64,000 nucleotides of DNA, from assembly GCA_913777665.1 (NCBI GenBank), contig CAJYTF010000005.1, positions 1 through 64,000 of the forward strand, read 5' to 3'. The notes under the pieces were generated by a model. It saw only the letters and a list, made by a program, of their open reading frames with translations. It was not told where the DNA came from and did not search any database. Source of the DNA: an uncultured Myroides sp. (GTDB lineage: Bacteria; Bacteroidota; Bacteroidia; Flavobacteriales; Flavobacteriaceae). Below are positions 37,074 to 46,505 of this stretch, piece after piece (positions within the stretch are counted from its first letter, which is position 1; each line of letters opens with the position of its first letter). A program made the translations under genes and the position numbers.

Positions 37074-37967
37074 TTATTTGGTTTTAAATTGATCTTTTTG
37101 GTTTTTGTGTTTCCAACGTTTATGCGTCCAGAAATAGTATTCGGGAACAGCGTTAATCTGTTCTTCCACATTATTTAAAAACATTCGGGTTGGTTTGTAT
37201 TTTGGTTCGTTTTTAATATCATCGGTAATTTCAGAAAAACTAGCTTCATAATGCCCGCGTTTCACTTTATCAACCTTTAAATACAAAATATTCATATTCA
37301 ATTTTCGGGCTAAAACTTCGGCACCCATGTGTATTGGCACATCAATCCCCATAAAAGGTTCCCAATGAAGTTTCTCTCTCAATAATGGCGTTTGATCACT
37401 TAAAAACAAATAGGTTCCATATAATCCTTTTGCCTGATTTTCGCGAATAACACCTGTTGTGTGGTGTGTATCAATCAATTCGGCATTAAAACGAGAACGA
37501 ATATCTCTAAACAATTTATCGAAATGTTTATTTTTTAACGCTTTATAAATACCAAAACCTTTAAATTCTAAATGCTGCCCCAAACCTATCACCCATTCCC
37601 AGTTTCCGTAATGCGGTAACATTAAAATAATGCTTTTTTGTTTTTGTTCGTAGGCTTTCATTAGTTCTACATTTTTAAAAACAAAGCGTTTGCCTAATTC
37701 TTTTGGCGAAATGGTGATGGTTTTTATCATCTCAAGAAACAAATCGCATAAATGAATGTAAAATTTTCGTTCGATTGCTTTTCGTTCGATCGCTGATAAA
37801 TGCGGGAAAGTCAATTCTAAATTGTATCGAACCGTTTTAACTCGATATTTTACTACTTTATATATTAAAAAATAAAAAACGTTCGAAAGTAGATACAATA
37901 CTTTAAATGGCAACTTTGAAACGCACCACAACAAAGCATATATTACAATAAATAAAAGATATTTCAT
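37074..37967 (-). CDS. Lysophospholipid/lipid A acyltransferase (LpxL-HtrB superfamily)
   Basis: A 297-residue protein with an N-terminal membrane helix and the LPLAT catalytic motif in LMLPHYGNWEWVIGLG (HX4E, His near 119), followed by GTYLFLSDQTP, which is the second conserved block. Family members acylate lipid A or phospholipids at the inner membrane. Which substrate applies cannot be read. Start ATG 37967 lies 15 bp from a -7 box. Confidence 0.87.
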   Translation of the reverse strand: MKYLLFIVIYALLWCVSKLPFKVLYLLSNVFYFLIYKVVKYRVKTVRYNLELTFPHLSAIERKAIERKFYIHLCDLFLEMIKTITISPKELGKRFVFKNVELMKAYEQKQKSIILMLPHYGNWEWVIGLGQHLEFKGFGIYKALKNKHFDKLFRDIRSRFNAELIDTHHTTGVIRENQAKGLYGTYLFLSDQTPLLREKLHWEPFMGIDVPIHMGAEVLARKLNMNILYLKVDKVKRGHYEASFSEITDDIKNEPKYKPTRMFLNNVEEQINAVPEYYFWTHKRWKHKNQKDQFKTK

Positions 37968-37981
37968 TAAAGAAATTTTTG

Positions 37982-37989
37982 CAAAGATA
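37982..37989 (-). promoter_or_regulatory. -7 box of the acyltransferase gene
   Basis: On the minus strand TATCTTTG, matching TAnnTTTG, 15 bp upstream of the acyltransferase start codon. Confidence 0.5.
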
Positions 37990-38013
37990 AAGTTATCCGT
38001 TTATTAACAAGAA

Positions 38014-38763
38014 TTATTTAAAATGTTTTAACAGCGAATCTTTATAACTGGCAGAAACTTCTACTTCGGTATCGTTCAATAAAGTAACAAATCCGCCCGA
38101 ACCTTTATGATATGATTTAATAAACTGCGTATTTACAATATGTGATTTATGAATACGGACAAACTGTTTTGGCAAAATATCTTCGAAATGTTTTAAAAAT
38201 CGGCACACCATAAAATCTTTACCGTCTGTAGTGTAAACGTTGGTGAAATTACCGTTTCCTTTCAATCGAACAACCTCTTTAACGGTAACCACATCAAATC
38301 CTTCCAACGTTGGCAAAACCAATTGCTGCTGATCTGTTGAATGATGCAGATTGTGCATAACCATTTGGTTGTGGTTAAAATAAGTTTCTTTCTGCAGATT
38401 TTCTACTACTTTATTTACCGCAACAATTAATTCTTCGATATTCACAGGTTTTAAAAGATAATAAGCCGCACTGATATTTAAAGCCTGAATGGCATACTGC
38501 GTAAAAGCAGTTACAAATATTGTTTGAAAATTAATGTGTTTACACGCATCTAAAACGTCAAAAGCATTCGCAAAAGGCATTTCTACATCTAAAAAAACCA
38601 GTTGAGGATTGGTGTTTTTTATCAGTTCGATACCATCTGTGCCATTAAAAGCCATGCCGATAATTTCTACCTGCGGACAATATTTCTGAAGGTACGATTG
38701 CAACGCTTTCTGTGCCGCCATTTCATCTTCAATAATAACTGTTTTAATTTTTTGCTGCCACAT
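38014..38763 (-). CDS. LytTR family response regulator
   Basis: A 249-residue two-domain regulator. The receiver domain has the phospho-acceptor aspartate in LVFLDVEMPFANAF (about Asp57), a threonine/lysine pair (TAFTQYA, LLKPVN). The LytTR DNA-binding domain (about 145-249) has VVRLKGNGNFTNVYT and FVRIHKSHIVN. It lies 6 bp downstream of its histidine kinase gene on the same strand. Probable target: the direct repeat at 40610-40641 upstream of the kinase gene. Confidence 0.9.
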   Translation of the reverse strand: MWQQKIKTVIIEDEMAAQKALQSYLQKYCPQVEIIGMAFNGTDGIELIKNTNPQLVFLDVEMPFANAFDVLDACKHINFQTIFVTAFTQYAIQALNISAAYYLLKPVNIEELIVAVNKVVENLQKETYFNHNQMVMHNLHHSTDQQQLVLPTLEGFDVVTVKEVVRLKGNGNFTNVYTTDGKDFMVCRFLKHFEDILPKQFVRIHKSHIVNTQFIKSYHKGSGGFVTLLNDTEVEVSASYKDSLLKHFK

Positions 38764-38769
38764 TACAAA

Positions 38770-40560
38770 TTAGTTTTTCCATGAAATAATTACTCTGTTA
38801 CCCGAATTATCTGCTGTGTTTAAAACTTCGGTTCGGTATGCTATCGCACAATTATACAGTTTGTTCAAGGTTTCCATACGTTCCATCGTATTTTTTATAC
38901 CGCGCGAATCATATGTTTGCTGATGCACCGTTTTTATTGCCTTACTTGCCTCTACTCCAATTCCGTTGTCTTCAATAACCGCTTCTATTCTATCATTACT
39001 TTTTTGGATCGATACAGACAGCAAACCTTTATCTTTTTTGTATCGCAAACCGTGCCAAATGGCATTTTCTATAAACGGCTGCAACAACATATTTGGAACT
39101 TTTGTTTGGTTATGATCCAGATTTTCATCAATAGTAATTTTAAACTGAAACTGATCTTCAAAACGCAAGTGTTCTAACGAAATATAATGCTGCAACGCTT
39201 CTCTTTCTTCCTGCAACGTCACAAAATCTTTGTTCGATGCATTCATAACATTGCGCATTAAAGTAGCGTATTTTGTAAGATAATTATTTGCTGCAATTTC
39301 ATCGTTCGATGCTATAAACTGATTGACGCTGTTTAACGAATTAAACACAAAATGCGGATTCATTTCCCTGCGAAGTGATTGCAACTGAACTTGTAAATTC
39401 TTCTTTTTTAATCGTTTTAAAGTAATAAATATTGCCAAAACAGCTAAAAACAACACACTTAATAAAATCAACAAAACGGTATTAAACTTTTTAGATTTTT
39501 TATACAGAACCGTTTGTGTTTCTTTTTCTTTTTCCAATAACGAAATTCGTTGTGAAATTTCTCCGAAAATTTTATTTTGCATTAACAGGCTGTCGTTATT
39601 CACCAAATTCCAGGCACGCTGCATAAAAATTTGCGCATATTCATTGGCTTTTACCGTATTTCCCTTTTGAAGATAATAATTGTAAAGTTTGTTGTTTAAA
39701 GCACTTACCCATTTGGTGTTCGAAAGTTCGTATGCTTTTTTTAAAGATGCCTCTAAACTTTGTAGTGCTTTTTGAGTATTGTTTTCTTTAAAATAATAGT
39801 CAGACAATTTTTGCTGTAAATCAAAATAATTGTCCCAATCTTTTATATTGTATGCTTTTTCGCTGCTTTCTTCTAATATTTTAATCGCCGTTTTTAAACT
39901 GTCGGTGGCTACATAAATAAATGCCAATTTGGTAGCTGCATCTTTTTTAACATCATCATTAGTACTTGTTTTGGCTGCCTTTTTTAAATCGGAAATTGCT
40001 GCAAGCGTATCTTTATTGGCAAGCGATAATTTTGCTCGCTGCTGATAAGTTTGCGCAACTTCTTCTCTTTTGTTCGATTCTTCTAAAATCCGGATATTAT
40101 CATTCAAAAAATCGGCTTGTTTAGAAGCATTTGTATTATTTTGAATTCGACTTAAATCATTCGAATTCAATTGTCGTTCCTGAACATTGGTTGCCTTATC
40201 TTGTGCCTGTGAAAAATACGAAGTTGCCAATGGAATATTATTCAAAGCCTCATTGTTTATGGCTATTTTTCGTAATATTTCAGCTTGCTTGTCGTTGTCT
40301 TTTAAATCTTTATAGATGTTTAAGGCACGCTGGTAATAAGTATTCGATACGGTGTATTGCTTACTGGCTGCGTATTGGTTACCCAAATTTGTGTATTGCA
40401 CAGCAGTTTCCGTAGGATTATCTTCCTTAATAGCTTTTTCAGCCTTTTTAAGACTGCCGACTTTAGATTCTTTACTCGATTTATTTTTGGTTTCCTGCTG
40501 TGCAATTCCCGCAAAACCAAACAGCATTAAAAAACACAAGCTTAAAAAAATACGCATCAC
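38770..40560 (-). CDS. LytS-like sensor histidine kinase with TPR repeats
   Basis: A 596-residue protein. A signal peptide (MMRIFLSLCFLMLFGFAGIAQ) is followed by about 300 residues of TPR-like helices (YTNLGNQYAASKQYTVSNTYYQRAL...), one membrane helix near 354-374, then the His_kinase domain with MNPHFVFNSLNSVNQFI and a C-terminal ATPase domain (MLLQPFIENAIWHGL, DNGIGV). It probably senses a periplasmic signal and phosphorylates the LytTR partner. Divergent from the vWA gene; 140 bp separate them. Confidence 0.88.
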   Translation of the reverse strand: MMRIFLSLCFLMLFGFAGIAQQETKNKSSKESKVGSLKKAEKAIKEDNPTETAVQYTNLGNQYAASKQYTVSNTYYQRALNIYKDLKDNDKQAEILRKIAINNEALNNIPLATSYFSQAQDKATNVQERQLNSNDLSRIQNNTNASKQADFLNDNIRILEESNKREEVAQTYQQRAKLSLANKDTLAAISDLKKAAKTSTNDDVKKDAATKLAFIYVATDSLKTAIKILEESSEKAYNIKDWDNYFDLQQKLSDYYFKENNTQKALQSLEASLKKAYELSNTKWVSALNNKLYNYYLQKGNTVKANEYAQIFMQRAWNLVNNDSLLMQNKIFGEISQRISLLEKEKETQTVLYKKSKKFNTVLLILLSVLFLAVLAIFITLKRLKKKNLQVQLQSLRREMNPHFVFNSLNSVNQFIASNDEIAANNYLTKYATLMRNVMNASNKDFVTLQEEREALQHYISLEHLRFEDQFQFKITIDENLDHNQTKVPNMLLQPFIENAIWHGLRYKKDKGLLSVSIQKSNDRIEAVIEDNGIGVEASKAIKTVHQQTYDSRGIKNTMERMETLNKLYNCAIAYRTEVLNTADNSGNRVIISWKN

Positions 40561-40609
40561 CTATAATTTACAACACAAAGAAAATCAATATATTTTAAAC
40601 TTCAACCTG

Positions 40610-40641
40610 TTTTACCAAGTCATAAAAGCATTTCACCAAGT
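40610..40641. promoter_or_regulatory. 21-bp-period direct repeat, candidate LytTR operator
   Basis: TTTTACCAAGT (40610-40620) and TTTCACCAAGT (40631-40641) match at 10 of 11 bases and start 21 bases apart, two helical turns. LytTR proteins typically bind paired direct repeats with near two-turn spacing. It lies between the kinase gene and the divergent vWA gene. A further ACCGTTTAT at 40653-40661 fits the loose LytTR half-site pattern. Confidence 0.45.
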
Positions 40642-40700
40642 TTGATTAAAACACCGTTTATTTCACAATACATTCGTACTAAATCTTAAATACAATTATT

Positions 40701-41867
40701 ATGAAAACGAATTTAGTAAAAGCTTCGGCGCGAATGATCTTTTTTACAAGTTTAACGGTTACAAGTCTGCTTTTTGCAAACAATGAACCTAAAACAGAAC
40801 AACCTGAAGTAGTTGTAGAAAAAAGTGAAGATACAAAAATACAAGTGGCTTTATTGTTAGATACATCAAGCAGTATGGATGGTTTGATCGATCAGGCAAA
40901 AGCGCGTTTGTGGAACATTGTAAATACGTTATCAACCTTAAAACACGAAGGAAAAACGCCTGGTTTGGAAATTGCTTTGTACGAATATGGAAATGACGGA
41001 TTAAGTGAGAAAGAAGGCTATATAAGACAGGTTACAAAATTTACTACTGATTTGGATCTGTTGTCAGAAAAACTATTTGCTTTACGAACCAACGGCGGAC
41101 AGGAATATTGCGGGGAAGTTATTAAAAAATCGATCAACCAATTGGAATGGGACAGCAAGAAAAACTCAATGAAATTGATTTACATTGCCGGAAACGAAAA
41201 TTTTGATCAGGGAAGTGTAAATTATGTTGAAACCATTTCTACAGCGGTTTCCAGACAAATTTTTGTGAATACGATCTATTGTGGTGATCGTCAATCAGGA
41301 ATCAGCGAATATTGGCAGGCTGGCGCAACAAAAGGTCAGGGTAAATATTTTAATATCGATCAAAACAGAACTATTCGTTATGTTGAAACTCCGTATGATG
41401 CAGATATCGAACGACTAAACAAAAAACTGAATGATACTTATTACGGTTACGGATCTCAAGGTGCAAGCAAAAAAGCAAATCAGTTGGTTCAAGATTCTAA
41501 CGCAAACAGCATGAACAAAGCAATTTATGCAGAACGTGCGGTTTCAAAATCGAAAGTTGCTTATAAAAATGAAAGTTGGGATGTTGTTGATGCTTATAAA
41601 AAAGATGCATCGTTTGTTGATAAGGTAAAAAAAGAAGAATTGCCAAGTGAATTTAAGGATCTTACCAAAGAAGAATTGAAATCGAAATTAAAAGAAACAG
41701 ATAAACAGCGTGCTGAAATTCAGAAAGAAATTGATGCAGTTGCAAAAAAACGAACCTTGTATGTTGAAGAAAACACCAGTAAAAGTGATGGTGATGATTT
41801 GGGTGCTGCGATTACAGCTTCAATTTTAGAACTTGCAAAAAAATATAACTATAAAGTAGAAAATTAA
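40701..41867 (+). CDS. von Willebrand factor A domain protein, secreted
   Basis: A 388-residue protein. A hydrophobic N-terminus (FFTSLTVTSLLFA) is a likely signal peptide. The vWA domain has the metal-ion-dependent adhesion site DTSSSMDG near residue 54 and GNE later. The C-terminal part is a long charged helix (EELPSEFKDLTKEELKSKLKETDKQ). It could act in protein binding at the envelope. It is transcribed divergently from the LytTR system and so may be regulated by it. Confidence 0.83.
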   Translation: MKTNLVKASARMIFFTSLTVTSLLFANNEPKTEQPEVVVEKSEDTKIQVALLLDTSSSMDGLIDQAKARLWNIVNTLSTLKHEGKTPGLEIALYEYGNDGLSEKEGYIRQVTKFTTDLDLLSEKLFALRTNGGQEYCGEVIKKSINQLEWDSKKNSMKLIYIAGNENFDQGSVNYVETISTAVSRQIFVNTIYCGDRQSGISEYWQAGATKGQGKYFNIDQNRTIRYVETPYDADIERLNKKLNDTYYGYGSQGASKKANQLVQDSNANSMNKAIYAERAVSKSKVAYKNESWDVVDAYKKDASFVDKVKKEELPSEFKDLTKEELKSKLKETDKQRAEIQKEIDAVAKKRTLYVEENTSKSDGDDLGAAITASILELAKKYNYKVEN

Positions 41868-41940
41868 TTTTTAGTGTGACACACAGTTGTCAAACCTGCT
41901 TCATAATTTTGAACTGAAAATAACATCTAATTCAATTATT

Positions 41941-42411
41941 ATGAAAGCAAACATTTTAACAAACGAAGAATTATTAAATCACTGGCAAGGTCACAGAACA
42001 TTAACTAGACGAGTTATTGAAGCTTTTCCCGAGAAAGAACTTTTTGAATTTAGTATAGGCGGAATGCGTACGTTTGCCGATTTGGTTAAAGAATTGTTGT
42101 CTATCGCAGTTCCCGGTTTAGAAGGAATTGTAAACAGTTCTACCGAAGGTTATAACCACAATTTACCATTGAACACTAAAGCAGAATTATTAAACGCTTG
42201 GGACGAAGCTACACCAAAAATCAATGACTTATTTGTGCAGATTTCTGAAGATCGTTTTAAGGAAGATTTCAATTTGTTCGGTGAATACAAATTTCCGGTA
42301 ATTCAGAACATTCTATATTTTGTTGACAATGAAGTTCATCACCGCGGACAAGGTTACGTTTATTTAAGAAGCTTAAATATTGAACCACCTTTTTTCTGGG
42401 AGCGTTACTAA
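41941..42411 (+). CDS. DinB family protein
   Basis: A 156-residue four-helix DinB-superfamily protein. Metal ligands are suggested by LLNHWQGHRTLTRR at the N-terminus and DNEVHHRGQGYVYLRSL near the C-terminus. The start chosen is ATG 41941; a TTG 54 bases earlier would add residues with no family match. DinB-like proteins include thiol transferases linked to bacillithiol or mycothiol, which is of interest because bshC is close by, but substrate is unknown. Followed by a strong terminator. Confidence 0.85.
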   Translation: MKANILTNEELLNHWQGHRTLTRRVIEAFPEKELFEFSIGGMRTFADLVKELLSIAVPGLEGIVNSSTEGYNHNLPLNTKAELLNAWDEATPKINDLFVQISEDRFKEDFNLFGEYKFPVIQNILYFVDNEVHHRGQGYVYLRSLNIEPPFFWERY

Positions 42412-42431
42412 TATTTAGATTTATAAACATA

Positions 42432-42470
42432 AAAAAACTTCAATCAGAATGTTGGTTGAAGTTTTTTTTA
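42432..42470. terminator. Bidirectional terminator between dinB-like and radical SAM genes
   Basis: Stem AACTTCAA with TTGAAGTT, flanked by an A run on the left (42431-42436) and a T run on the right (42462-42469), so it can end transcripts from both converging genes. Confidence 0.7.
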
Positions 42471-42475
42471 TACAA

Positions 42476-44674
42476 CTACACAATCAACAACCCAAAATCC
42501 CTCAATTGCTCGCCTTGTTTTGAGAAGATAAAGGGTTCAAAATCTTCGTTGGTTTGTGCTTCAAAACTGGTTTTCATCTGCTGAAAAGACAATGTTCCTT
42601 TTGGACTGATCTTTAAATCGTTACAAAACTGCACAAACCACTCGCCTACTTCTTTATCAACATCAATTTGCAGTAAATAATTTTTAGAGTGCACATTAAT
42701 TCGGGCTTTTTCAAACGTTCTGCCTTTTTTCAATTTGGTAAAATGTTCCAACACAGGTTTTGTTCCCAACCAAACTACTTTTTGAGTAGATTTAAATGTA
42801 GGAAATCCTTCGCTTTCTAAAACCGATACAATATAATCGTGCGGAATTTTTGTTCGCGGAATCTTAAAATCGAACCATTCCTGAAGCTCAAAATCAAAAC
42901 ACAAACCGTGCATATAATTAAAGAGTGATTTTTTTAATCCGAACGAAAACTTGTCGTGAACCGCACCCGATTTTTCTTTATGAACCAAATCGTTGTTGGC
43001 AAACGTTCCTATTTCTTTTGAAAGATTGATCACATCGAACGCTTCGGGTTCTAAACCCACAGGACTATGAGCCGTCATTGCAAATTGATGCCAAAAGCCC
43101 GATTGCATAATTCCGACTTCAAACATTTGCCGAACCATTTCCAATGAATCAATCGTTTCCTGTGCTGTTTGTGTTGGGAAACCGTACATTAAATATGCAT
43201 GTACCATGATTCCTGCGTCGGTAAAGTTTCTATTCACTCGCGCCACTTGTTCAACTGTAACGCCTTTATCGATCAATTGTAATAATCGATCTGATGCTAC
43301 TTCCAATCCGCCTGAAACTGCAATACAGCCCGATGCTTTTAATAATCGACATAAATCTAGTGTGAAACTTTTTTCAAACCGAATATTTGTCCACCAAGCA
43401 ACCGAAAGTTTGCGTTTTATAATTTCTAACGCTACTTCGCGCATCAATGCCGGTGGCGCAGCTTCATCTACAAAATGAAAACCACTGTTGTCTGTTGTGG
43501 CAATTAATTGTTCCATTCGGTCAACAATTTCCTTGGCAGCAATGGGTTCGTAAATCTTTATATAATCTAATGATATATCACAAAACGTACATTTTCCCCA
43601 GTAACAACCGTGCGCCATCGTCAGTTTATTCCAACGACCATCGCTCCATAAACGATGCATTGGGTTTACTACTTCGATCACCGAAATATATTGCGATAAA
43701 TCAATATCGGTATAATCGGGACAACCAACCTGACTTTGTTTGTAATCTTTAATTAACGGATTGTTCATATACTTCAGTTCGTCATCTTGCAACAAAAAAG
43801 TCCGTTTTAATTCATTGGCAGAAATTTCTCCGTTTATATAACGAATCAGTTGTTCGGTTGGAGCTTCACCATCGTCTAAATTAATGAAATCGAAAAACTG
43901 AAACACACGAATATCAGACACCGAACGCAATTCGGTATTTGGAAAACCGCCGCCCATAACAATTTTTATCTGCGGATAATTTTGTTTGATGAACTGCGCA
44001 CAACGAAACGCACTATACAGATTTCCCGGAAAAGGAACTGAGAACCCTACTATTTTAGGGTTTGTCTTTTCTATTAAATCATGCAGACTTTTAAGGGTAA
44101 TTTGATCGATATACGTTGGTTTGCTGTGTAACTTTTCGTATAATTCATCAAAAGAATTGGCAGATCTTCCCAAACGTTCGGCATACCGACTGAATCCGAA
44201 ATTTTCATCAACGGTTTCAATAATAAAATCCGACAAATCTTCTAAATACAACGTTGCAAAATGCTTGGCTTTGTCTTGAAAACCCATTGATCCAAACGCC
44301 CAATCTAATTCATCTAACTGCGAAAACCGGCTTGCCTGCGGTAAAAAATCGTCTTGAACAATGGCGTTTGCCAATGTAGGATTTTTCCCTTGAAGAAACG
44401 AAATTACCGAATCTATCGTATGAATATAATCGTCTTTTAAAGCAAAAATTCGCCGGGAGTTTTCACCCAAAACTGGATCAGATCGATCGATAAAATCAAA
44501 CAAATCAATTAATCCCTGCTTGGAAAACAACTTCAAAATAACCTCTATTCCCAAATCGGACTGATAGGAAGAAATGTTCTTTGTATTTAAAAAGCCCTTA
44601 AGGTAAACCGTGCCCGGATAAGGCGTGTTCAGTTGCGTAAAAGGCGGTGTAACTAATAAAATCTGTGTTTCCAA
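42476..44674 (-). CDS. B12-binding domain radical SAM protein
   Basis: A 732-residue protein. The N-terminal half (about 1-300) resembles a B12-binding Rossmann domain (PKIVGFSVPFPGN, KIVMGGGFPNTEL). The radical SAM core has HGCYWGKCTFCDISLDY near 358, a CX4CX2C cluster motif rather than the usual CX3CX2C, followed by FHFVDEAAPP and ASGCIAVSGGLEVASDRLL. The C-terminal 200 residues are of unknown fold. Substrate unknown. The start is TTG (METQILLV...): a longer frame from 44701 overlaps the promoter -7 box (44691-44698). Confidence 0.83.
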   Translation of the reverse strand: METQILLVTPPFTQLNTPYPGTVYLKGFLNTKNISSYQSDLGIEVILKLFSKQGLIDLFDFIDRSDPVLGENSRRIFALKDDYIHTIDSVISFLQGKNPTLANAIVQDDFLPQASRFSQLDELDWAFGSMGFQDKAKHFATLYLEDLSDFIIETVDENFGFSRYAERLGRSANSFDELYEKLHSKPTYIDQITLKSLHDLIEKTNPKIVGFSVPFPGNLYSAFRCAQFIKQNYPQIKIVMGGGFPNTELRSVSDIRVFQFFDFINLDDGEAPTEQLIRYINGEISANELKRTFLLQDDELKYMNNPLIKDYKQSQVGCPDYTDIDLSQYISVIEVVNPMHRLWSDGRWNKLTMAHGCYWGKCTFCDISLDYIKIYEPIAAKEIVDRMEQLIATTDNSGFHFVDEAAPPALMREVALEIIKRKLSVAWWTNIRFEKSFTLDLCRLLKASGCIAVSGGLEVASDRLLQLIDKGVTVEQVARVNRNFTDAGIMVHAYLMYGFPTQTAQETIDSLEMVRQMFEVGIMQSGFWHQFAMTAHSPVGLEPEAFDVINLSKEIGTFANNDLVHKEKSGAVHDKFSFGLKKSLFNYMHGLCFDFELQEWFDFKIPRTKIPHDYIVSVLESEGFPTFKSTQKVVWLGTKPVLEHFTKLKKGRTFEKARINVHSKNYLLQIDVDKEVGEWFVQFCNDLKISPKGTLSFQQMKTSFEAQTNEDFEPFIFSKQGEQLRDFGLLIV

Positions 44675-44690
44675 ACAATGAAAATTTAGG

Positions 44691-44698
44691 CAAAAATA
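44691..44698 (-). promoter_or_regulatory. -7 box of the radical SAM gene
   Basis: On the minus strand TATTTTTG, a match to TAnnTTTG. It sits inside the longest possible reading frame and so places the translation start downstream, at TTG 44674. Confidence 0.55.
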
Positions 44699-44800
44699 CA
44701 ATTTAGTTGTCGGTTTTTCGATAAGATTTTCGTTTAATGTAGCACACTAATTTTACCAATAATTTATAGTTTATATGGTGCAACGGTTTTAGTATTTTAC

Positions 44801-44808
44801 TAAATTTG
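44801..44808 (+). promoter_or_regulatory. -7 box of bshC
   Basis: TAAATTTG, matching TAnnTTTG, 15 bases before the bshC start codon. Confidence 0.5.
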
Positions 44809-44823
44809 AAAAAAATCAGATAA

Positions 44824-46407
44824 ATGTTCCAAATTCCATACGAACAAACCGGCTATTTCTCTAAATTAATGATTGATTATCTTTGTAAAAGCAATCAGTT
44901 AAGCACTTTATACAACCGTTTTCCATCAATAGAAAATTTTAAAGACCAGATTTTAGAGAAACAGGCTAACTTTCCTTCAGCAAACAGACAAATACTTGCC
45001 AACAGCCTGCAAAATCAATATAAAAACTTTTCGGTAACAGTTGCCACTCAAACTAACATCAACAACCTTAAAAACAACAATACGTTTACTGTTGTAACGG
45101 GGCACCAGCTGAATTTGTTCACGGGACCACTTTATTTTTTATACAAAATTGTTTCTACGATTAACTTGTGTAAAGAATTAAAAAAAACGTATCCGGAATA
45201 TGATTTTGTGCCGATTTATTGGATGGCGACAGAAGATCATGATTTTGATGAGATTAACTTTTTCAACTTCAACCGAAAAAAATTTCAGTGGAATAAAGAA
45301 GTTTCGGGTCCGGTTGGAAGATTAAATACCGATGGATTACAAGCAGTTTTTGATCAATTCAAAAAGCATTTACCTTTAGGAAATAATGCCGATGAACTTA
45401 CCCTTTTGTTTGAAAACGCTTATTTAAAACACAGCAATTTAGCCGATGCTACCCGATTTTTAGCAAATGAATTGTTTGGAAACGAAGGTTTGGTTATTGT
45501 TGATGGCGATGATGTGGCTTTAAAGCAACTTTTTATTCCGCATATTAAGGAAGAATTGAACAATCAGTCGTCTTTTAAGGAAGTAGAGAAAAGTTATGAT
45601 ATTTTAAAGGATTACATTATTCAGGTGAATCCGCGCGAAATTAATCTGTTTTTTATTGAAGATGGTTTGCGTGAACGTATTGTTTTTGAAGACGATTTAT
45701 ACAAAGTTTTAAATACCGAAACACAGTTTACAAAAGACGAATTGCTGACTTTGGTTGATACGAATCCGGATAAATTCAGCCCAAATGTGATTTTGCGTCC
45801 GTTGTATCAAGAAGTTATTTTACCGAATTTATGTTACATTGGTGGCGGTGGCGAATTAGCTTATTGGTTAGAACTCAAAGAAGTTTTTACTCTACATAAC
45901 ATAACATTCCCGATGCTTTTGCTGAGAAATTCTGTTTTACTGGCAACCCAAAAACAAAACCAAAAACGCGAGAAATTAAACCTTTCTTGGGAAGAATTAT
46001 TCTTAAAAACCGATGATTTCTTACAAAAGAAAACTAAAGATTTCGCCCAAAACGTATTTAATTTCGAACAGCAAAAACAATTTTTAAAAGAGCAATTTTC
46101 TGCTTTAAAAGAAGTTACCCTAAAAACCGACAAATCGTTTATTGGCGCGGTAAATGCTCAAGAAGCCAAACAGATTAAAGGCTTGGAAAATTTAGAAAAG
46201 CGTTATTTTAAAGCCGAACGCTTAAAAAACCAAGACGAATTAGACCGAATGCTTGATTTGAAAATTGCTTTGTTTCCTAACAACAGCTTGCAAGAACGTG
46301 TAGATAATTTTTCGACTTTATATGTTGATTATGGTAAAGAAATGATTGCTGTTTTATTAGAAAATCTAAATCCGTTGGATCAGAATTATGCAATAATTAC
46401 TTTATAA
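44824..46407 (+). CDS. bshC: Bacillithiol biosynthesis cysteine-adding enzyme BshC
   Basis: A 527-residue protein with the BshC hallmarks VVTGHQLNLFTGPLYFLYKIVSTINLCKEL near residue 95 and PIYWMATEDHDFDEINFF near 140, then a Rossmann-like region and a C-terminal coiled coil. It ligates cysteine to glucosamine-malate, the last step of bacillithiol synthesis. bshA and bshB are not in this window. Monocistronic here, divergent from the radical SAM gene. Confidence 0.93.
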   Translation: MFQIPYEQTGYFSKLMIDYLCKSNQLSTLYNRFPSIENFKDQILEKQANFPSANRQILANSLQNQYKNFSVTVATQTNINNLKNNNTFTVVTGHQLNLFTGPLYFLYKIVSTINLCKELKKTYPEYDFVPIYWMATEDHDFDEINFFNFNRKKFQWNKEVSGPVGRLNTDGLQAVFDQFKKHLPLGNNADELTLLFENAYLKHSNLADATRFLANELFGNEGLVIVDGDDVALKQLFIPHIKEELNNQSSFKEVEKSYDILKDYIIQVNPREINLFFIEDGLRERIVFEDDLYKVLNTETQFTKDELLTLVDTNPDKFSPNVILRPLYQEVILPNLCYIGGGGELAYWLELKEVFTLHNITFPMLLLRNSVLLATQKQNQKREKLNLSWEELFLKTDDFLQKKTKDFAQNVFNFEQQKQFLKEQFSALKEVTLKTDKSFIGAVNAQEAKQIKGLENLEKRYFKAERLKNQDELDRMLDLKIALFPNNSLQERVDNFSTLYVDYGKEMIAVLLENLNPLDQNYAIITL

Positions 46408-46437
46408 GTTCCCATAGACATATTGAAGAAGATAAGC

Positions 46438-46505
46438 GTCACTTCGAGTAGCGCAACGGAGTGAAGCGTATCGAGAAGTTAAGTTCTCGACAGGCTCGAA
46501 CTGAC
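46438..46505. repeat. Dispersed flavobacterial hairpin repeat
   Basis: A 68-base element, GTCACTTCGAG (46438-46448) and CTCGAACTGAC (46495-46505) pairing with one mismatch, and inside it TCGAGAA (46471-46477) with TTCTCGA (46484-46490). Elements of the type GTCAnTTCGAG...CTCGAACTGAC recur in related genomes from memory; only one is visible here. It lies in the 238-bp gap between bshC and the SDR gene. Confidence 0.55.

Noticed and set aside
40131..40645. Plus-strand ORFs opposite the N-terminus of the LytS-like kinase
   Set aside because: They are antisense shadows of a TPR-encoding region; no promoter or family.
41887..41940. TTG-initiated extension of the DinB protein
   Set aside because: The 18 added residues do not match the family start, and ATG 41941 is the first normal start.
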